A stretch of DNA of 64,000 nucleotides from Sediminicola sp. (GCA_024643325.1 JAHEND010000006.1:20090-84089); one strand, 5' to 3'; positions 43,545-53,877 are shown, counted from the stretch's first letter. The notes: generated by a model not told the origin, from the sequence alone. Translations and numbers: made by a program.

Positions 43545-43949
43545 GTGAAAAATAGACTTTCTATATTCATTTCTGGTCTTTTGGCACTCTTTGTTTTAGG
43601 AGCGTCAACTTCATGGACTTTTGACACCCATTATTGTGGTTCTATAAAAATAGATTCAGCGCTGTTTGGCACCCCAGAAACTTGTGGCATGGAGATGGGA
43701 GAAGCTGGCGAATTCTCAAAACCTTCTTGTTGCAATGAAATTGCTGAGGTGGTTGAGCCTACAACTTTATTTAAACAGGCTGTTGAAGCTATCTTTATTC
43801 CTGTGTTGGCAGACTATGTACTTCAAACTGAATTTAAGTTTGATGTAGTTTCTAGGATTAGCCCCATTGTAAAGCAACTTTTATTTGAGCCTCCTCCGCC
43901 CAATCAGGGCCATTTACTTTTTATTCTGCACGAAGCGTTTTTAATCTAG
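43545..43949 (+). CDS. HYC_CC_PP family exported protein
   Basis: A 134-residue protein starting at GTG. The first 24 residues form a signal peptide. The family is named for its motifs, all present: HYC (29-31), CGM (47-49), CC (62-63) and a proline cluster (116-119) before the hydrophobic end. The paired cysteines and histidine suggest metal or disulfide chemistry, but no function is published that I can name. It lies 75 bases upstream of the barrel/HMA genes and probably belongs with them. The GTG start is needed to keep the signal peptide. Confidence 0.75.
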   Translation: MKNRLSIFISGLLALFVLGASTSWTFDTHYCGSIKIDSALFGTPETCGMEMGEAGEFSKPSCCNEIAEVVEPTTLFKQAVEAIFIPVLADYVLQTEFKFDVVSRISPIVKQLLFEPPPPNQGHLLFILHEAFLI

Positions 43950-44024
43950 ATCAGGTAGACTTTTTTAAGACTTTCTCGTTCAATTGACTTTGAATGTAGT
44001 GTTATTAATTTAAAAAAATCTACG

Positions 44025-44804
44025 ATGAAATATTCTATAAAATACCTCCTCACCCTTGGTATAATTGGGTACTTTTCAGTTGGTCTTTTCGCTCAGGGAC
44101 CGCCAATCACCTCAGACAAACCCATTATGTTGGGTGGTGGAAGTTTTACGGCCAAAACTTTAATTGAACATAGAAAGACTGCCATGGGGACCTTTAAATA
44201 CACCCCTCTAATGCTGCATTATTTGATCAGTTCAAATGCACTTGTAGCCGTTCATATTCCAAGGGTTTCTTATGAGTTGTCAGACGGAACTTCTGGCCAG
44301 TCCCTGGCCGATGTAAAACTCTTAGCAAAGTACCAATTCCTTAGAATAGACGGTACCGGAAAGACTTTTCGTATGGTAGCCAAGACACTTCAGACCCTTC
44401 CAACCGGAGAGGCTTTAGGTGTTATGGAGCTCAGTAGTGGCTTGTACCAGGGATATTACGGTGTTGTAGCAGGTTATGAAAGTCTCAAATACGGCATCTC
44501 CTTTGAGTTGGGCCTCAATAGTATTCCCCAAGGAGATTTAGACTTTCTACAGCACAAATTGGGTTTTGGTTTGCCACTTCTAAAGCCCCAATACCCCAAT
44601 AGGCAGATTAACCTGTTTTTTGAATATACCCAGCAGTGGTTGTGGGAGCAAAAGGGGTATCAGCTTTTGTATGCCCAAGGCATACAATACGCTAGAAAAA
44701 ATATCACCTTTGACTTGGCATATCAGCTTCCAATGATTAACGATATGCCTCAAAACATGACTTTTAACAGAAGCTTGTTCTTGGGAACTCGCTTTACTTT
44801 TTAA
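44025..44804 (+). CDS. outer-membrane barrel protein of the metal cluster
   Basis: A 259-residue protein with a signal peptide (cut near FAQ, residue 24), then about 12 predicted amphipathic strands ending in the classic terminal Phe (GTRFTF). The mature start GPPITSDKPIMLG and the strand pattern recall the MetA-pathway/SphA-like barrels. It may be a small-molecule or metal channel. It is 18 bases before the double-HMA gene and is followed by three more genes at 1-2 base spacing, so one operon is likely. Confidence 0.65.
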   Translation: MKYSIKYLLTLGIIGYFSVGLFAQGPPITSDKPIMLGGGSFTAKTLIEHRKTAMGTFKYTPLMLHYLISSNALVAVHIPRVSYELSDGTSGQSLADVKLLAKYQFLRIDGTGKTFRMVAKTLQTLPTGEALGVMELSSGLYQGYYGVVAGYESLKYGISFELGLNSIPQGDLDFLQHKLGFGLPLLKPQYPNRQINLFFEYTQQWLWEQKGYQLLYAQGIQYARKNITFDLAYQLPMINDMPQNMTFNRSLFLGTRFTF

Positions 44805-44822
44805 CCTTTTAAAAACACCATT

Positions 44823-45455
44823 ATGAAAACAATAATTATATCAATTTTTAGCTTTTTAATGCTCGGTAGCTCCCTGGCATTTGCACAAAAGAATATGGAT
44901 GATTTTCAAGTACAAGTAGATGGTCTAGGCTGTCCATTTTGCGCCTATGGCTTGGAAAAAAAATTCAAAGAATTCAAAGGAATTAAGGCAGTACAGATAG
45001 ATATTGAAACAGGAGATTTTAGTTTTCAATACCCTTCTGAAAAGTCACTTTCCTTAATTGCTGTAGTACAACAGGTAGAAAAAGCGGGCTATACTCCTAT
45101 GAAAACAGTGATTACCAGAGCCAATGGACTAGTAGAGACAGACGCGCCCTTAGCCACCGTAGATCAAGGAGTTGCAGGAGTAGTTTCTAAAAAAATGTTT
45201 GTGGCTGGAAACTGTGAAATGTGTGAAGCGAGAATATTAAAGGCCACTTCTAGATTGCAAGGAGTTGCAGCTGCCGCTTGGGATGCCAAAACAAAAATGC
45301 TAGACATTTCTTTTGATGCAGCAGCTTTAGATTTAGCCTCTATTTCAAAAGCTATTGCAGCAGCAGGACATGACACCAAAGACCATAAAGCTAGTGAAAA
45401 CACTTATGACGGATTGCCAATGTGTTGTAAATACGAACGAATAGAAGACAAATAG
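44823..45455 (+). CDS. periplasmic protein with two HMA-like metal-binding domains
   Basis: A 210-residue protein with a signal peptide (cut after AFAQ, residue 22). Domain 1 has C37-P-F-C40 in GLGCPFCAYGLEKKF. Domain 2 has C131-E-M-C134 in GNCEMCEARI. Both have the ferredoxin-like HMA layout used to carry Cu+ or similar soft metals. The C-terminus adds H183, H188 and a vicinal C201-C202 in MCCKY, a likely third thiol/metal site. The alanine-rich stretch 148-180 is part of domain 2. It is the second gene of the metal cluster and would shuttle metal in the periplasm. Confidence 0.8.
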   Translation: MKTIIISIFSFLMLGSSLAFAQKNMDDFQVQVDGLGCPFCAYGLEKKFKEFKGIKAVQIDIETGDFSFQYPSEKSLSLIAVVQQVEKAGYTPMKTVITRANGLVETDAPLATVDQGVAGVVSKKMFVAGNCEMCEARILKATSRLQGVAAAAWDAKTKMLDISFDAAALDLASISKAIAAAGHDTKDHKASENTYDGLPMCCKYERIEDK

Positions 45456-45456
45456 A

Positions 45457-46293
45457 ATGAGACAAGTAAAATATATATTTTCGATTATTTCAGTGTCTTT
45501 CGTCACTTTGGTAAGCTGCCAGCGCAAGACACCTCCCACCCAGCAGTGGATATTAGAAGATTCCCTGTCTCTCCCTGGGATTAATCCTATTGGTATTGGC
45601 GTATTTGAGGAGCAGTTTTGGCTTTCAGACGGAGACCATAATAGACTAGTTGCTGTAAATAATTTAGGGCAAGTTCTAGACAGTATATTGGAATTGGACA
45701 GGCCTATGCATATAGATGCCAATGCACAAGGATTGTGGGTGCCACAATATGGCTCAGATACCATTGCGCAGTTTAAACTGCCTTCAAAAGCCGCTTTGCC
45801 ATTAATTTTAAAGGACTCCTTAGACGCACCCGCATCCATTTCAGTTTTTGGAGCGGAACGTGCTATTGCAGATTTTTATAACCATAGGATTTTGTACTCT
45901 AATGGATTAGATTGGATTTCTATAGGTACTGAGGGAAAAGAAGCTGGACAGTTTTACTATCCTACAGATGTGCAAATTACAGCGGATCATATCTGGGTGG
46001 CAGACGCCTATAACAATAGGATTCAGGTATTTGATAAGCAAGGTGATTTCATAAGAATTATTGGAGCCGATCAGAAAATGAACGCAGCTACGGGTTTATT
46101 TGTAAGTGAAAACCAGGTTTTTGTGACTGATTTTGAGAACCATAGACTTTTGGTGTTTTTTAAAGATGGTCAATTGGCTCAGGTCATTGAAGCTGGTCTG
46201 GAGAAGCCTATAGACGCTATAATTCATGAGGAGAAATTATATGTGATTGATTATAAAAAACAGCAAATGAACCGTTATTATTTTGACCATTAA
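45457..46293 (+). CDS. NHL-repeat beta-propeller lipoprotein
   Basis: A 278-residue lipoprotein (lipobox LVSC, Cys21) made of NHL/SMP-30-like propeller blades. Recurring units are WLSDGDHNRLVAVN (about 51-64), WVADAYNNRIQVFDKQG (about 179-195) and VFVTDFENHRLLVF (about 218-231). Such propellers bind proteins or ligands. The gene lies 1 base after the double-HMA gene and shares its last base with the HMA-MauE gene, a tight coupling that makes it a partner in the same process. No enzyme motif is seen. Confidence 0.78.
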   Translation: MRQVKYIFSIISVSFVTLVSCQRKTPPTQQWILEDSLSLPGINPIGIGVFEEQFWLSDGDHNRLVAVNNLGQVLDSILELDRPMHIDANAQGLWVPQYGSDTIAQFKLPSKAALPLILKDSLDAPASISVFGAERAIADFYNHRILYSNGLDWISIGTEGKEAGQFYYPTDVQITADHIWVADAYNNRIQVFDKQGDFIRIIGADQKMNAATGLFVSENQVFVTDFENHRLLVFFKDGQLAQVIEAGLEKPIDAIIHEEKLYVIDYKKQQMNRYYFDH

Positions 46294-47057
46294 TGAATAC
46301 GACAACAATTTATAGTGTAGAGGGAATGACTTGCATGGGCTGTGTAGCACATGTTAAAAAGACCATTGAAGCCATGGAAGGTGTAGCGCATGTGATAGTA
46401 GATTTACCTTTAAATCGCGCTTTCATTCAAGCCAATGTACCCCCAAATGCAGCAGATATTCAAAAATTATTGGGGAAGAAGTATGGAGTAGCTATATTGG
46501 TGCAGGATCCTATTGCTGTTTCTAAGGGAGATTCTCATAGTGTAAGCGATCATTTAAATATTGCTGATTCTCCATGGAACCAGCTTAAACCACTCTATTT
46601 AATCTTTGGATTCTTGATTGGCGGTGTTTTTCTAGCCTATTTTTCAGAGCTTCTAGTAGTGGGATTTGATCCCGTTTGGCCAGAGATGATGATAGATTTT
46701 ATGGCCTTATTTTATATGGTATTTGCCTTTTTTAAATTACTAGATTTAAAGGGGTTTCCCCAGAGTTTTGCTATGTATGACCCCATTGCCAAACGCCTTT
46801 CTTTTTATGGTAAAATCTATCCTTTTATAGAGTTGGGGTTGGGGATATTGCTTTTAATGCGTATTGGTGTTACTCAGGTCTTGTTAATTACGCTAATTAT
46901 TTTGGGCGCCACCACTATAGGGGTGGTGCAGTCTCTTTTAAATAAGCGACAAATTCAATGCGCCTGTTTGGGTACTGCTTTAAAACTCCCTATGACTCAG
47001 GCTACTTTTATTGAAAATGCGATTATGATCGCCATGGCCTTGGCAATGCTTTTTTAG
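46293..47057 (+). CDS. HMA domain fused to MauE/DoxX-like membrane domain
   Basis: A 254-residue fusion. The N-terminal HMA domain (1-70) holds C14-M-G-C17 in GMTCMGCVAHV. A short linker follows, then a four- to five-helix MauE/DoxX-type domain (about 95-254). Its last loop has C223-A-C225 in QCACLG, the cysteine pair typical of MauE-like thiol-redox membrane proteins. It may load or transfer metal at the inner membrane with thiol exchange. It starts on the last base of the NHL gene and ends the operon at a strong terminator. The HMA domain probably faces the cytosol, given the lack of a signal peptide. Confidence 0.8.
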   Translation: MNTTTIYSVEGMTCMGCVAHVKKTIEAMEGVAHVIVDLPLNRAFIQANVPPNAADIQKLLGKKYGVAILVQDPIAVSKGDSHSVSDHLNIADSPWNQLKPLYLIFGFLIGGVFLAYFSELLVVGFDPVWPEMMIDFMALFYMVFAFFKLLDLKGFPQSFAMYDPIAKRLSFYGKIYPFIELGLGILLLMRIGVTQVLLITLIILGATTIGVVQSLLNKRQIQCACLGTALKLPMTQATFIENAIMIAMALAMLF

Positions 47058-47088
47058 CGCAATCGCATACGTGATTTTTCTGATAAAT

Positions 47089-47125
47089 AAAAAACCCCCT
47101 TTGGATACGTCCAAAGGGGGTTTTT
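47089..47125. terminator. bidirectional rho-independent terminator
   Basis: An 11-bp stem (47095-47105 with 47110-47120) with loop TACG is flanked by AAAA and TTTTT. It separates the metal cluster (+) from groEL (-). Confidence 0.9.
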
Positions 47126-47140
47126 ATGTGTTGCAAAATA

Positions 47141-48799
<1,659 letters not shown>

Positions 48800-49078
48800 T
48801 TAAACAATTGCTAAAATGTCGCTTTCTCGCATCATCATATAATCCGTTCCTTCTAGCTTAAGTTCTGTGCCTGCATATTTTCCGTATAGTACAGTGTCAC
48901 CAACTTTTACGGTCATTTTTTCATCTTTGGTTCCAGGACCAACAGCAATTACTTTACCGTTTTGAGGTTTTTCTTTAGCAGTATCTGGTATGTATATCCC
49001 AGAAGCTGTTTGTGTTTCTGCGGCCATAGGGGCAATCAGTACCCTGTCTGCCAATGGTTTAATGTTGATTTTAGCCAT
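48800..49078 (-). CDS. groS: co-chaperonin GroES (10 kDa)
   Basis: A 92-residue lid protein from the ATG at 49078 ([15 protein letters not shown]). A longer open frame to 49180 adds a 34-residue stretch with no family resemblance, so the inner ATG is used. Mobile loop [14 protein letters not shown] (18-31) and [25 protein letters not shown] (from 56) are typical. No CIRCE element is found upstream, so HrcA control is unlikely here. Confidence 0.97.
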   Translation of the reverse strand: MAKINIKPLADRVLIAPMAAETQTASGIYIPDTAKEKPQNGKVIAVGPGTKDEKMTVKVGDTVLYGKYAGTELKLEGTDYMMMRESDILAIV

Positions 49079-49160
49079 AATATAATTATTTAGATAATTT
49101 AATTTACTAACAAATACTGTCACAAATTGTGCCAATCCATTTTTATGACAAAATCCCAAA

Positions 49161-49195
49161 AAAAAATGCCAGCTTGTCATAAGCTGGCATTTTTT
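49161..49195 (-). terminator. rho-independent terminator after secG
   Basis: A 10-bp stem ATGCCAGCTT / AAGCTGGCAT (49166-49175, 49181-49190) with loop GTCAT is flanked by A and T runs. It insulates groESL from the secG operon. Confidence 0.88.
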
Positions 49196-49227
49196 GTGTT
49201 TGATAAGACCTTAGGTCCTTATGTTTT

Positions 49228-49590
49228 TTATTCTTGAGTTTCTTCAGATGCTTCTAAAGTTTCTACAGGAACCTCAACAGCTTCTTCAAGAAGTACCTCT
49301 GGTGCTGCAGTGTTAATTTCAGTGTCTAAAAGTTTTGAGTCTGCACCAGCGTAATTGCCTTTTAAGGCTACATTAGAAAGTAATATTAAAACAATTAAAA
49401 GCGTGGCAAGTGTCCAAGTACTCTTGTCTAAAAAGTCACCTGTTTTTTTAACACCTCCAACTACCTGGCTAGAACCTCCTCCTAATGAAGAAGACAATCC
49501 TCCACCTTTAGGATTTTGTACCATAATAACAAGCATTAATAAAACACAAACAATAAGGATCAGGATTAGAAATATGGTAAATGTACTCAT
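49228..49590 (-). CDS. secG: preprotein translocase subunit SecG
   Basis: A 120-residue protein with two membrane helices (about 3-23 and 56-74) around the SecG hallmark VMVQNPKGGGLSSSLGGGSSQ (opening at about 22). The C-terminal acidic tail (90-120, EEAVEVPVETLEASEETQE) is longer than in E. coli SecG and common in Bacteroidota. It assists SecYEG export. It is the last gene of the miaB-to-secG operon. Confidence 0.93.
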   Translation of the reverse strand: MSTFTIFLILILIVCVLLMLVIMVQNPKGGGLSSSLGGGSSQVVGGVKKTGDFLDKSTWTLATLLIVLILLSNVALKGNYAGADSKLLDTEINTAAPEVLLEEAVEVPVETLEASEETQE

Positions 49591-49592
49591 GA

Positions 49593-50429
49593 CTATATAT
49601 TCTCTTTAATTAATTTTTGTACCACTTTAATTTGGCTTGCAAAGAAACTATTTTTTTCTGGATATTTCAAACTTAATATTTTATAGGCCTGAAGGGCTTT
49701 TTTATATTTTTTTTGTTCTAAGTATACCCTGGCTAATGTCTCTGTCATTAAAGCTTCTTTGTTTATTTTTTCAGCATCTTTAATCGTTATTTTTTTTGTA
49801 CTTGGCAAAGGAGGGCTAATCTTAGGATTTGTAGCTATAAATGCATTTATCTGTGCCATTTTAGCCGCTTTTTTGTTTTTTTCAGAGGTGTTTGTCTTCT
49901 CTTTTTTAGTTTTTATGTCAAAAGATTTTTTAGTGCTCAACTGAAGCCATTCTTCAAAAGAATGTCTATCGTTTTTGTTGAATTCTAACGGTTTTCCTAG
50001 TTCGAGAGAAGACAAGCTTGCTTCTTGAGTCCCAGAAACTTTGTGCTCCTCATCAGAGGTTTGGTCCGTGTATTGCGCTTCAGCATCTGTTTGCGCACTA
50101 GTGGCTATTTCATTAAATCCTGAAGATGAATTAACTGTTTCTTTAATTGATGAGGCCTCAATGGCTTTGTCCGTCTTTTTTGATTTGTTAAAAGCCTCTT
50201 GTGTAATAATCTCAAAAAGCCAAGAGCGATCTGAGGTGTAGGCCGCATGCTTTTTTAAAGCTGCGTTGTATTTAAAACTGTTACTGTTTTTTAAGCCTAT
50301 TAGTTCCATTCCCCTAGCTGCCTGAAAATAGGGATATGTTTCGACAATTTGCTTCAATGCAGCAATATCCGCATCTTGAATAATGTCTAAGGGGTTTTCT
50401 AAGAGTGCTGTAAAACGAGATACTTGCAT
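49593..50429 (-). CDS. hypothetical protein with C-terminal TPR-like helices
   Basis: A 278-residue, probably cytosolic protein without a signal. N-terminal helices (about 1-75) include a proline-free PYFQAARGMELIGLKNSNSFKYNAALKKHAAYTSDRSWLF block. The middle (90-215) is low-complexity and polar. The C-terminal 60 residues (ALMTETLARVYLEQKKYKKA...LSLKYPEKNSFFASQI) read as one to two TPR units. It sits between lptE and secG, 2 bases from secG, a conserved neighbourhood in Flavobacteriia. Function unknown. Confidence 0.65.
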   Translation of the reverse strand: MQVSRFTALLENPLDIIQDADIAALKQIVETYPYFQAARGMELIGLKNSNSFKYNAALKKHAAYTSDRSWLFEIITQEAFNKSKKTDKAIEASSIKETVNSSSGFNEIATSAQTDAEAQYTDQTSDEEHKVSGTQEASLSSLELGKPLEFNKNDRHSFEEWLQLSTKKSFDIKTKKEKTNTSEKNKKAAKMAQINAFIATNPKISPPLPSTKKITIKDAEKINKEALMTETLARVYLEQKKYKKALQAYKILSLKYPEKNSFFASQIKVVQKLIKENI

Positions 50430-50472
50430 ACGACTAATATAAGGAGTTTCCCTTTAAATGCTTGTTAGCGGT

Positions 50473-51015
50473 TTACCAATCTGCTAAAGAAGCACTAAAA
50501 ATATCTTGAAGGATTCTCTCAAAAATAGCGTCAAAAGCATCATTTTTAACACTGTCTAGCATGGAATCTGCAGGATAGTCATAAAAAAACGAAAATCTTT
50601 TTTCAAAATCTGCGTCTTGCTTAGTCGTGTTATAGAAACGTACATTTACCCCTATGGTTAACCTGTTTTGAGCTGCAGTTTGTTGCGCTGTAGCAGACAT
50701 TGGAGACACCCTAAACTCTACAATTTCTCCTTCGTAAATAAGATCTCCGTTAGTATTAGTGAGATCTAGACTGGTCTGATTTTGTATAAAATCCTGCAGG
50801 GCCAGTGTAAAGGTATTGTCTAAGCCAGGTTCTATGGTAGAACCAGGATTATCTGAAGCATAATTTTGAAAAAAATTTACCTGAAATGTTTTTGCAGTTC
50901 CCACATTTCCTCCAGTAAAATTATAAATTCCACAGCCGTTTATTGATAATGTAATCATTAGGGCTAGCACAATTTTAATTTCTAATCTAAGCCTTTTGAA
51001 TAAATAATATCCCAT
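50473..51015 (-). CDS. lptE: LPS assembly lipoprotein LptE
   Basis: A 180-residue lipoprotein (Cys28 in NGCGIYNFTGG) with the LptE/RlpB fold. It would plug the LptD barrel and help insert LPS in the outer membrane. The Bacteroidota type begins GIYNFTGGNVGTAKTFQVNFFQNYA (from 29). It ends one base inside the sigma-54 activator gene start region (shared base 51015). lptC lies elsewhere in the window (17589). Sequence similarity is modest, as usual for this family. Confidence 0.8.
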   Translation of the reverse strand: MGYYLFKRLRLEIKIVLALMITLSINGCGIYNFTGGNVGTAKTFQVNFFQNYASDNPGSTIEPGLDNTFTLALQDFIQNQTSLDLTNTNGDLIYEGEIVEFRVSPMSATAQQTAAQNRLTIGVNVRFYNTTKQDADFEKRFSFFYDYPADSMLDSVKNDAFDAIFERILQDIFSASLADW

Positions 51016-52358
51016 TAGAGGTTGTATTGTTTGATTTTTCTATATAGTGTTCTTTCTGAAATACCTAGTTCAGACGCAGCTAATTTTCTTTTTCCTTTAT
51101 TGCGCTCTAAGGCCTTTATAATGAGCTCAATTTCCTTATCATGTAAAGATAGGGTTTCTTCTTCTTCAATTTCTTCTGCAAAATGATACTTGTCAGATGG
51201 AGACAATTCAGTCAGCTGCTCTTTTTCAGAAGCACTATTTTGAATGGTTAGTATAGGTTTAGAAGGGAGTGACTCATAATTATTTTCTGAAAGTGTTTCT
51301 TCTTCATAGCTATCTTCATTTTCATGATATGCAGACAATGCTTCTAATGGGGTAGATTTTTGAGATTCTTTTCCGTATATCTTTCTGATCAAGTTGTCAT
51401 TTTCTTTCTGAACAGAAGCCCCATCTTTTCCTTTTAATAACTCTAAGGTCAGTTTTTTTAAGTCATTCAAATCTCCTTTCATGTCAAAAAGCACCTTGTA
51501 GAGAATTTCTCTTTCATTGGAAAAATCACTCGATTGTTTTTCAGAGCCAATTACAGCGGGTAATTGACTGCTATTTACATGGGGGAGGTAGGACTGGAGT
51601 GTTTGACTATTCACCTCTCTGGAAGATTCCAACACGGATATTTGTTCCGCAATGTTTCTGAGTTGTCTAATATTACCTGGCCACCTATATTTTATGAGCA
51701 TTTCAATAGCTTCCTCTGAAAGTCTAATAGTGGGCATTTTATATTTCTGTCCAAAGTCCGATGCAAATTTTCTAAATAAAAGATGAATGTCCTCCTTTCT
51801 AGTGCGCAATGGAGGCACTCCTATTTCCACAGTGCTTAATCTGTAATAAAGATCTTCTCTAAATTTACCTTCTTGAATGGCTTTTGCCATTTCTACATTT
51901 GTTGCCGCCACTATTCTCACATTTGTTTTTTGCACTTGTGAGGACCCTACCTTTAAAAATTCACCATTTTCTAATACCCTGAGAAGTCTTACCTGTGTTG
52001 TTAAGGGTAACTCACCTACTTCATCTAAAAAAATAGTTCCGCCGTCTGCTACCTCAAAATAGCCACTTCTGGTTGCCGTAGCGCCTGTAAAAGCACCTTT
52101 TTCATGGCCAAAAAGTTCACTGTCAATAGTGCCCTCTGGAATAGCCCCACAGTTCACTGCAATGTATTTTGCGTGTTTTCTGTGTGAAAGGCCATGAATA
52201 ATTTTGGGGATAGATTCTTTTCCTACCCCACTTTCTCCAGTAACCAATACGGAAATATCTGTAGGTGCTACTTGAATCGCTTTTTCCAGTGACCTGTTTA
52301 AAGCAGGATCATTTCCAATAATTTCAAATCTTTGTTTAATGGCTTGTACGTTTTCCAT
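51015..52358 (-). CDS. sigma-54-interacting transcription activator (no receiver domain)
   Basis: A 447-residue AAA+ activator. Walker A GESGVGKE is at 41-48, the sigma-54 contact loop GAFTGA at 88-93, Walker B IFLDEVGEL at about 109-117, and the R-finger region in the sensor I/II part. A polar acidic linker (about 330-405) precedes the Fis-type helix-turn-helix RKLAASELGISERTLYRKI (about 424-442). It lacks an N-terminal receiver, PAS or GAF domain, so its control must come from partners or expression level. It lies between miaB and lptE with 1-2 base spacing. Its targets are unknown. Confidence 0.88.
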   Translation of the reverse strand: MENVQAIKQRFEIIGNDPALNRSLEKAIQVAPTDISVLVTGESGVGKESIPKIIHGLSHRKHAKYIAVNCGAIPEGTIDSELFGHEKGAFTGATATRSGYFEVADGGTIFLDEVGELPLTTQVRLLRVLENGEFLKVGSSQVQKTNVRIVAATNVEMAKAIQEGKFREDLYYRLSTVEIGVPPLRTRKEDIHLLFRKFASDFGQKYKMPTIRLSEEAIEMLIKYRWPGNIRQLRNIAEQISVLESSREVNSQTLQSYLPHVNSSQLPAVIGSEKQSSDFSNEREILYKVLFDMKGDLNDLKKLTLELLKGKDGASVQKENDNLIRKIYGKESQKSTPLEALSAYHENEDSYEEETLSENNYESLPSKPILTIQNSASEKEQLTELSPSDKYHFAEEIEEEETLSLHDKEIELIIKALERNKGKRKLAASELGISERTLYRKIKQYNL

Positions 52359-52360
52359 TA

Positions 52361-53806
52361 CTATGAAAGTTTGGTGTGTGAAATGGCTTTTCCTAATAGG
52401 GTTCCCGAAGTGCAGTCTGTAATTTCTACAGCCACTAGATCACCAATGTTATAGGTTTCCCTAGGAAATACCACTACAGCATTATAGTTGTTTCTACCCA
52501 TAAGGTCTTGGTCTGATTTTTTTGAGACTCCCTCAACTAGTACGGTTTCAATTTTACCCACCCTATTTTGAGTGTGCATGGCAGCATGTCCGCGCTGCAA
52601 AGCAATGACTTCTGCAAGCCTTTTACTTTTTATTTCCTCAGGTATATTGTCTGTTAAATTTTTTCCGGCTGCGGTTCCTGGCCTATTTGAGTAGGAGTAC
52701 ATGTAACCAAAATCATATTTCACATACTCCATAAGGCTCAGGGTGTCCTTGTGGTCTGCTTCAGTTTCATTGGGAAAGCCAATAATCATATCTTGAGAAA
52801 TAGCGCAGTCTGGTATTATAGCTCTAATACTGTCTACAAGCGCCATATACTCTTCTCTTGTGTGTTGGCGGTTCATAGCTTTTAGAATATTGTTGCTGCC
52901 ACTTTGAACAGGCAGGTGAATGTGCTTGCAAATGTTAGCATGTGCTGCCATGGTTCTAACCACATCTAGGGTCATGTCTTGAGGATTAGAGGTTGAAAAA
53001 CGAATTCTCATTTCAGGAAATCCTTGGGCTACTTTTTCTAACAACTGTGAAAAGTTTAGTGCTGTAGCCTGAGCCATTTGCGAGGCTTTGTTGAAGTCTT
53101 TTTTTAATCCGCCTCCATACCAAAGATAACTGTCTACATTTTGCCCAAGAAGGGTTACCTCTTTATAGCCTTTGGACCAAAGGTCCTGTATCTCTTGCAT
53201 TATGGAGTGAGGGTCTCTAGATCTTTCCCTACCTCTTGTAAAGGGAACCACACAAAAGGTGCACATATTATCACAGCCTCTAGTGATGGAAACAAAAGCG
53301 GTAATTTTATTGCTCGCCAATCTCACAGGAGCAATATCTCCATAGGTTTCTTCTTTGGATAAAATCACATTGACTGCATTTCTTCCAGCTTCTACTTCTT
53401 TAAGAAGGTTAGGGATGTCTTTGTAGGCGTCTGGACCTACCACCATATCTACAATTTTTGCTTCTTCGAGTAGTTTTGTTTTGAGCCGCTCTGCCATACA
53501 TCCTAATACCCCTACTTTCATTTGAGGATTGCTGCGTTTCACAGCCTGAAATTTCTCCAAACGTTTTCTGACGGTTTGTTCTGCTTTGTCTCTTATAGAG
53601 CAAGTATTAATGAGTACCAGGTCTGCTTCTTCCAATACCTCTGTGGTATTGTATCCCTCAGAGGCTAATATAGAGGCGACTACTTCAGAATCAGAAAAAT
53701 TCATGGCGCAACCATAACTCTCTAAATAGAGTTTTTTTTCGTTTGAGCCTTGAAGGTCCAATTTTAATGTGGTTCCTTGTATGCTAGGATCAATAGTTTT
53801 TTCCAT
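52361..53806 (-). CDS. miaB: tRNA-2-methylthio-N6-dimethylallyladenosine synthase
   Basis: A 481-residue radical-SAM methylthiotransferase. The N-terminal UPF0004 domain has cluster cysteines at 33, 69 and 103. The radical-SAM cluster is C178-x3-C182-x2-C185. A C-terminal TRAM domain (about 410-475) binds tRNA. It modifies A37 of tRNAs that read UNN codons, including the tRNA-Phe type found at 14009. It is the first gene of the leftward miaB to secG operon, with a promoter box at 53838-53845. Confidence 0.95.
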   Translation of the reverse strand: MEKTIDPSIQGTTLKLDLQGSNEKKLYLESYGCAMNFSDSEVVASILASEGYNTTEVLEEADLVLINTCSIRDKAEQTVRKRLEKFQAVKRSNPQMKVGVLGCMAERLKTKLLEEAKIVDMVVGPDAYKDIPNLLKEVEAGRNAVNVILSKEETYGDIAPVRLASNKITAFVSITRGCDNMCTFCVVPFTRGRERSRDPHSIMQEIQDLWSKGYKEVTLLGQNVDSYLWYGGGLKKDFNKASQMAQATALNFSQLLEKVAQGFPEMRIRFSTSNPQDMTLDVVRTMAAHANICKHIHLPVQSGSNNILKAMNRQHTREEYMALVDSIRAIIPDCAISQDMIIGFPNETEADHKDTLSLMEYVKYDFGYMYSYSNRPGTAAGKNLTDNIPEEIKSKRLAEVIALQRGHAAMHTQNRVGKIETVLVEGVSKKSDQDLMGRNNYNAVVVFPRETYNIGDLVAVEITDCTSGTLLGKAISHTKLS

Positions 53807-53837
53807 AAGGGGGTAAGCGCTATTTTTTAATGGGTAA

Positions 53838-53845
53838 CAAAGATA
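53838..53845 (-). promoter_or_regulatory. promoter -7 box for miaB
   Basis: The minus strand reads TATCTTTG (exact TAnnTTTG), 31 bases before the ATG. The -33 region overlaps a palindrome at 53863-53877. Confidence 0.5.
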
Positions 53846-53862
53846 GTACTAAATTCAAATTT

Positions 53863-53877
53863 ATGACATTTTGTCAT
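53863..53877. promoter_or_regulatory. 15-bp palindrome, possible operator
   Basis: ATGACA-TTT-TGTCAT, a perfect 6-bp inverted repeat in the 184-bp miaB-topA divergent region, placed where the -33 contact of the miaB promoter would be. It may be a regulator site. No regulator is identified. Confidence 0.4.

Noticed and set aside
49079..49160. Possible CIRCE element or sigma-54 promoter before groES
   Set aside because: No TTAGCACTC-N9-GAGTGCTAA repeat exists. The minus strand has a good -24 half (TTGGCAC) but the -12 half (GTGA instead of TTGC) does not fit.
49079..49180. 34-residue N-terminal extension of GroES
   Set aside because: It has no similarity to GroES, covers the likely promoter and the right arm of a terminator, and the inner ATG gives the standard 92-residue protein.
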